DNA of 64,000 bases from Dallia pectoralis (lineage: Eukaryota; Chordata; Actinopteri; Esociformes; Umbridae), in NCBI GenBank assembly GCA_029465975.1, contig CM055736.1:3094785-3158784 (forward strand), in the 5' to 3' direction. A program made the translations under genes and the position numbers. The notes under the pieces are model-generated. The model did not search any database, was not told the origin of the DNA, and saw nothing but the letters and a program-made list of their open reading frames with translations. Shown here piece after piece: positions 59,019-64,000 of the stretch (position 1 is the first letter of the stretch; every line of letters starts with the position of its first letter).

Positions 59019-60009
59019 GCACATGTGATAGAGAACACACACCTCCCTCTATAGCCAGGCGTATTATTCGGCAGTAACAGTGAGCTATGCTAATTATTGT
59101 TGCCTTCCGCCTGTATACTCTCAGGTTATTAAAGCACAGCACACCGAGGAAATCTAATTTAGCTTGGCTGGTGCTGACTGGGTCGGGGATGGGAAAAGGA
59201 ATGAGTACTTGTTGTGGCGTGACCTCCCTGTATGTGTGTGTGTGTGTGGCACTGAGTGAGTGTGTGTGTGTGGGGCACTGAGTTTGTGTGTCTCCTCGTC
59301 CAACTTCTGTCGTCCAACTGGCCCACGTGGAGCGTGAACCAGAAGTCCTCCGAACTCACCGGCTAGCTATTTCACACCAGATACATATTACACAACTGTC
59401 TGACAGACAGACAGACAGACCATGCAGTGGAGCTTCTGTATGTCACCCTGCCAGCCAGGAAGATAATCTTCTGTAGTACATGATGAAACTGATGGAAATA
59501 TAACCGCGTTGTCTTTCTGCAACAACAGATTGATGCACCAGGAGGGTAATTAGCTATGTTGGTGATTAGCGTGGCCTCCATGGCAACGACTGACATGTGT
59601 TCACTCATTTATTTAAACCGGGACCTAACTGAAACTGCATTAAACTCAGACACTGATGGCTTGCCTCTGAAGTTATGCAGTGTCAACCCCAGTTGGTCCC
59701 AGGTAACCAGTACTGCTGTTGTTATACGACCAGTAGCACACTTCCGTTTGGTCTTAACATCAAATGCCCATGCCCCAGGGCAGACGGGGACATTGAACTG
59801 CGTAGGGTATTTCAGATTGGACATTAAATGGATTTGCTGACAATGTGGAAATGAGCAATCTCGCATTACTCAAAGGGGGAGATGTGTTATGTTGTCATGG
59901 CGACAGATCTGGCACCCGCCCATTCATTACATTCATCCAATTGGCTCATTTATTCCTACCCTCCGCTTTTTATTATCAAATAATAATGTGGTAAGTACTA
60001 TTGGTAAAA
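59019..60009. other. Unique DNA with small simple repeats
   Basis: Two short GT tracts lie around 59230-59290 and a (CAGA)n tract at 59402-59420. I see no exon. Confidence 0.45.
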
Positions 60010-60019
60010 ATGCAACAAT

Positions 60020-60475
60020 CTAGATTTATTTCACGTTTATTCATCCAGGGAAACACATTGAGACTGAGGACTCATTTGCAGAAGCGTGCCCTGGGAACAT
60101 CTACTCACAAATACAACAATGAAGGACTAAAACAAACAATTAACAGATACAATGACAGAACATTAATCATCTCAGTCAATTAAAACAAACACAATTCCCA
60201 CTATAAAAATCTGACATCATTTTTTTAAATTCACCCATGGACACCAAGGCAACCAACTGAAACTAATTGGATACTGTTCCACAGATGACGTCTTTTGAAA
60301 GAGGAAGGTCGAACTACCTAGCTCAGTAATTTCAAAAGGTGACTGTGAAACTATCCAACTCTGAGATGTAGTATTGAATCCATTTGATCTACGTGTCAAC
60401 AGTGATGCTAAGTATACAGGAAGCCTGTGGAGTAGGGCTTTATAGACAAAAACAGAGAGTGTAGATGAGAGTGTC
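60020..60475. repeat. Probable dispersed fish repeat
   Basis: TTTATTCATCCAGGGAAACA and CATTGAGACTGAGGACTCAT, then TTGCAGAAGCGTGCCCTGGG, resemble a common teleost interspersed repeat. The segment to 60475, ending GGGCTTTATAGACAAAAACA, probably belongs to the same element. Confidence 0.5.
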
Positions 60476-60924
60476 AATTAAATAAAAGTGTAAACTTTAT
60501 TCCCCCCCCCCAAAATCTTCAGCATCGTGATAGCACTCCAATTATAACAGGTTATATCACAACTAAGTCATCACAGTACAATTTCTATTAGTCAGAAATT
60601 AAATGTACTGCGACAGTTGGCTTGAAAGCTGTTCTTGTTAGCCTTCTGTGTTTTGTCAGACGCTCTGAGAGACATCAGGGCCGTATATAACAACACTTTT
60701 TTCTAGACTTAGCGTTTGCTTTTGGAGTCTGCAATTGATGCTTTGTACATAAAGATCGATAAGTGTTAATGAGTTGAAGAAACCATCAGGTGACTGAACG
60801 ATCAGAACAATATGCACAGAACATAGCCTAAGCCTTAAGCTCACTAAAAACAACGTACTGGAATTTCGCATAAAGTCTCTTTCAATATGAGTACCAAAGT
60901 GAGAAACAAATGGTCTGGTCAGTC

Positions 60925-61012
60925 CAGAAAGACCTTTTCCCTCAGAGAGCTTGGGGATTCAAACCAGCGACCTTATGCTTATTTGCCCATCACACTTGAC
61001 CAATAATTTTCT
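60925..61012 (-). mobile_element. SINE head-like fragment
   Basis: On the - strand GGTCGCTGGTTTGAATCCCC matches a tRNA B-box consensus closely, and the sequence upstream of it resembles a degraded A-box half. The body is not recognisable. Confidence 0.5.
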
Positions 61013-61362
61013 CTGCTGTTAGAAATGTCAAGGTACATATTATACATATACGATATAAAAGGAACAGCCACCTGTATCCCAATGAGAATGTACCCCATTT
61101 AATGGCTAATCTAATGTTCATGTGGCAAAATACATATTTTGTGTTACAGCGTTTAGGGTCTGAGGAGTTTGAGCATCTAATGAGTGTTCTGAACGTTATA
61201 GGTTCTTACTACTTATTCATATTTTTTCTCCTTATGTTGCTGTAATATACATTTAAATATCAAATATTTAACATTAAATATTTTTGAATCATATCTAGTA
61301 AGGCTGGAACTTTCACCTGCCTCACATTTGTCCGGCTCTTTAGACCGCCCCAACGTGTTTAC

Positions 61363-61952
61363 TGTAACGAATAGACTTCGGGGTTTGAAGACACAAGCGC
61401 AGAGACTTCGTACAATTGACTTAGTTTATTTCTCATCCAGGCAGACACTAGAACTGAGAACTTAACAGAAACACAAAACACAACCAAGGATCAGACTTCT
61501 TAAAAACGGAAAACAGCAAACACTACATGACACGTAACGTAGGTCAAATAAGCACCCAAACCCAGCATAACACAGAAAACCCCCCAACAGAGTACAGACA
61601 TAAAACCCTGACAAGGAGACAGACATCAATCACAGAACCATCCAACCAAACCCCTGAACTAAACACAAGAACGAATAAGGAGAACCTCTTACAAACAATA
61701 AAGTAACATGCATACCGACAAGAAACACAGACATGACACACCAACATAGAGCCAGAACCCAACGTACCTGAAACAATGACCGACACTGACAAACTGACAC
61801 AGACCAAACTATAAGCAGACACTAACGAACTAAACACAAAACAGGTGAGACCAGACACAGGTGAAAGACATTGTCCTTGATGAATTGCCACTCCGAGGTG
61901 GCAGGGTGAGTGTCAACCCTGGCATGAAGAGGGACAGAGGCAGTTTCTTACA
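61363..61952 (-). mobile_element. Probable solo LTR of an LTR retrotransposon
   Basis: The element starts TGTAACGA and ends TTCTTACA, so it has TG...CA ends with a short terminal inverted repeat (TGTAA/TTACA). It is flanked by the direct repeat TTTAC at 61358-61362 and 61953-61957, the 5-bp duplication expected from integrase. On the - strand an AATAAA signal at 61430-61425 lies about 65 bp before the 3' end, as in an R-U5 region. Length is 590 bp. No internal coding region or second LTR adjoins it. The open frame at 61544-61891 is LTR sequence, not a gene. Confidence 0.7.
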
Positions 61953-62942
61953 TTTACAACCCCCAGACCAACGTGCATGCACCACGTTAATGAAATAAGT
62001 TTGCTTTTGAGTTTCCAAGCTCCCATATGACCTTGTTTCTTAGCCCACTCAATGACACTCCGTTTGGTTTTTACCAGTTTCTTTAGGGAAGCTCGTCGTC
62101 TGGTGCCCTTCGTATGACCCGATATATGGGGGCACTTTATAGGACGTAAGGCGCAATTTAGGAGCCCCCAGTCTTATCTGGAGCCGAGCTGGATGCCCAT
62201 CTCATCTTCTTTATGAGGAGCTCAACAGGGTCATTACATGGATGGCTGCTTCCTAAACTCGGTGTGTGTGTGTGCGTTTTATCTGTGTGTGTGTGTGTGT
62301 GTGCATCGGCATGAAGATGACGGGGTTCGTTCTCCTGGAGAAACGGGTGCTACCGGGTAACAACAGACTCTCAGGTGACGTGGGACTGTACGTTTTTCGC
62401 TGGGTGACAAAGGCATGTTGAACTCTTAAACAAGCCCCCTTGTACAGCCCTCTGGTGTGAGACGTCCGATCTGGGACAGACCAAGTCTGGTGGCTTAACG
62501 TAGGTCCACAGGAGTTTGTTTACTCGGTTGGGTTCAGTCAGGATTATAGACCGCGTCTTTACCAGTGTTTAATAAGCTCAAGGCGATGGAAGATGACGTT
62601 TAAAAGGTTGAACTTTATCGGATCAACAGTCACGTACACATTAGTCATTTTATATTCCTGGTGGGATGTCCTCGTGTTGGGGTGAACTGAGGGGGCAGGC
62701 TTTAAGCTAATTTGAGTTGTTGCCTTTGAACCGTAGAGACTGATTTCTATGATGGCTCCCTCTGGGTTTCTTTGTCTATTTGCGTGTCAGTTTCTGTTGT
62801 CTGTTCAGTGTCTGTTGTGAAGTCAACCTCAATACCCCTAGTTACGATCATTTCCATCAAAATAAGTGTGTGTGTGTGTATACGTGTGTGTGTGTGTGTG
62901 TGTGTGTGCATCAGAATCACATGAGACCTGCCTCCTGTGAAG
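61953..62942. other. Unique DNA between two solo LTRs
   Basis: (GT)n tracts lie at 62262-62302 and 62867-62909. No retroviral-type coding sequence and no exon is seen. Confidence 0.5.
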
Positions 62943-63296
62943 TGTCACGTATTGACCGGCGTAATGTGGTGAAAGCCATGGCAGAGTCGTGGGAACCGTT
63001 CAAATCAGGTTTATTGCGCAATCCAAACACAAAACAAACCGTGTATAAAAGAAAGGTGCGCAAACTTTAAACAAAACCCTCTTCACAACTAAAACAGTAT
63101 AACCGTGTAACCTCACACTCACCTCTAATATAATTACGTGACATGTAACAAACAATGCTAAGCAAGGAGTGACTTGCTAGCGACCCCTTTATATCCCGTA
63201 TGATTATAATTACAAACAGCCGTGAGACAAACGTAAACAAGGAAGTGCATCACCGAAATATGTCCGTGTAGCAACGCCACCACACCAATCGTGACA
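62943..63296 (-). mobile_element. Solo LTR of an LTR retrotransposon
   Basis: The 354-bp element begins TGTCACG and ends CGTGACA, a perfect 7-bp terminal inverted repeat with TG...CA ends. It is flanked by TGAAG at 62938-62942 and 63297-63301, a perfect 5-bp target duplication. On the - strand GGGATATAAAGGGG (63198-63185) resembles a TATA box and AATAAA lies at 63015-63010, about 67 bp before the 3' end. This is the layout of U3-R-U5. No internal region remains, so it is a solo LTR left by recombination. Gypsy-type elements commonly give 5-bp duplications. Confidence 0.82.
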
Positions 63297-64000
63297 TGAA
63301 GAAACCTTTTGTTTTACCGCGTCTCCTATCAATTCTACACAGGCACACATTTATTGAGCACTCAAGTTCATTCACCTAGACATGTTTTTTATTTAGTGTT
63401 TTGTTGCGTTTTAAGCTCGAGGGGAAACACTATGTTAGCCTAAACAATACAATAAAGCACGTTTTCAGGTGCGGTTCCACTTCGATGGAAACTGCGTGCG
63501 GATTCATAATCAATTAGATACGTTCAAGTTTATGCATCAAACAACTTGTGTTTTTGCCTTAGTCGTTTGATTGCTAATGACACATAAGGGCAAAATATTA
63601 CTGAATCACAAAGTGTCTGTCACTTTGTGTGTATGTGATTGTTCATCTGATTCGAAGCAAATGCCTTGCAGAGAAACATACTCCCCCATGGGCAAAAATA
63701 AAAGTGTTCTTATGAAAGGAGTGCAGCCCGGTAAGGTCAGAGCCAGGCCAAATTTTATAATAAAAATGTCCGCTTGTTCCCTGAGGAACAGAAAGCTGTA
63801 TCTGATCTTCCATAGCATCTGTAAGCAGAGTGTTCATCTGAGTCTCCCAGAGGTGTTAGTGATGCTGGTTCTGTTTTGATACTAAAATAGGTCTGACTCT
63901 GTCAATTCCCCATCAAAGTACAAACCGAGTGGGCTACACAATTTTTTCAGATTGTCTTTTTTGTCGTAGTCTATTGTTTTAAGAACATTTTCTATTTTTA
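63297..64000. other. Unique DNA
   Basis: No exon or repeat is recognised up to the window end. Confidence 0.4.

Noticed and set aside
61544..61891. 115-codon - strand open frame as a membrane protein
   Set aside because: It lies wholly inside the probable solo LTR; its hydrophobic, cysteine-rich translation has no family features.
62943..63296. MITE or DNA transposon with TGTCACG inverted ends
   Set aside because: The TG...CA ends, 5-bp target duplication, TATA-like box and AATAAA near one end fit a solo LTR better.
53400..64000. Following grm8 exon
   Set aside because: I looked for the expected YEQEGKVQFV-like coding stretch with splice sites on the + strand and did not find it.

Overview
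This window looks like intronic sequence from a teleost fish, with one confident protein-coding gene. Three short exons on the + strand at 50706-52511 encode consecutive parts of the ligand-binding domain of a group III metabotropic glutamate receptor, closest to mGluR8 (grm8). All three have GT/AG splice sites and phases that fit together. The third exon is one base short of a multiple of three, which shifts its frame. I see no other convincing exon. The ~50 kb before these exons and the ~11 kb after them therefore probably belong to large introns of the same gene, although the sequence alone cannot exclude intergenic DNA.

The fish assignment rests on the receptor exons and on the dispersed repeats. 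These include L2-like LINE fragments, tRNA-derived SINEs, a Tc1/mariner-like transposon relic and two solo LTRs. Short repeats at 34833-34892 and 37709-38050 resemble families I recall from salmonid genomes, so a salmonid or pike-like fish is plausible. That is recall, not a database result.

Layout: 0.7-1.8 kb, 26-bp minisatellite; 2.3-2.6 kb, large foldback inverted repeat; 2.8-4.3 kb, LINE relic; 6.6-7.4 kb, microsatellites; 8.0-12.1 kb, 58-bp minisatellite with a CACGTG E-box in most units; 12.3-13.0 kb, 18-bp and purine-rich arrays; 14.6-16.5 kb, 41-bp array; 18.9-20.3 kb, 35-bp array; 20.7-22.2 kb, 29-bp array with a 551-bp higher-order period; 22.5-22.9 kb, pyrimidine tract; 24.0-26.4 kb, 15-bp AT-rich array; 27.4-30.5 kb, GT/CA tracts and a 32-bp array; 32.5-34.3 kb, 53-bp pyrimidine array; 35.0-37.6 kb, telomere-like array, second LINE relic, 18-bp and 20-bp arrays; 37.7-42.3 kb, dispersed repeats, SINEs, Tc1 relic, 61-bp and 12-bp arrays; 44.5-45.5 kb, 67-bp array; 47.2-47.9 kb, 51-bp array; 50.7-52.5 kb, the grm8 exons with arrays in both short introns; 52.9-57.6 kb, further arrays; 60-63.3 kb, dispersed repeats and two solo LTRs.

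The long open frames in the arrays are not genes. They exist because the repeat units lack stop codons, often in all three frames or on both strands. The dominant feature is the density of tandem repeats, roughly a third of the window by eye. The most useful points for follow-up are the one-base frameshift in the third exon, the 40-bp array that appears to be copied from that exon's own splice acceptor, a perfect 58-bp palindrome in the preceding intron, the E-box array, the foldback element and the paired solo LTRs.
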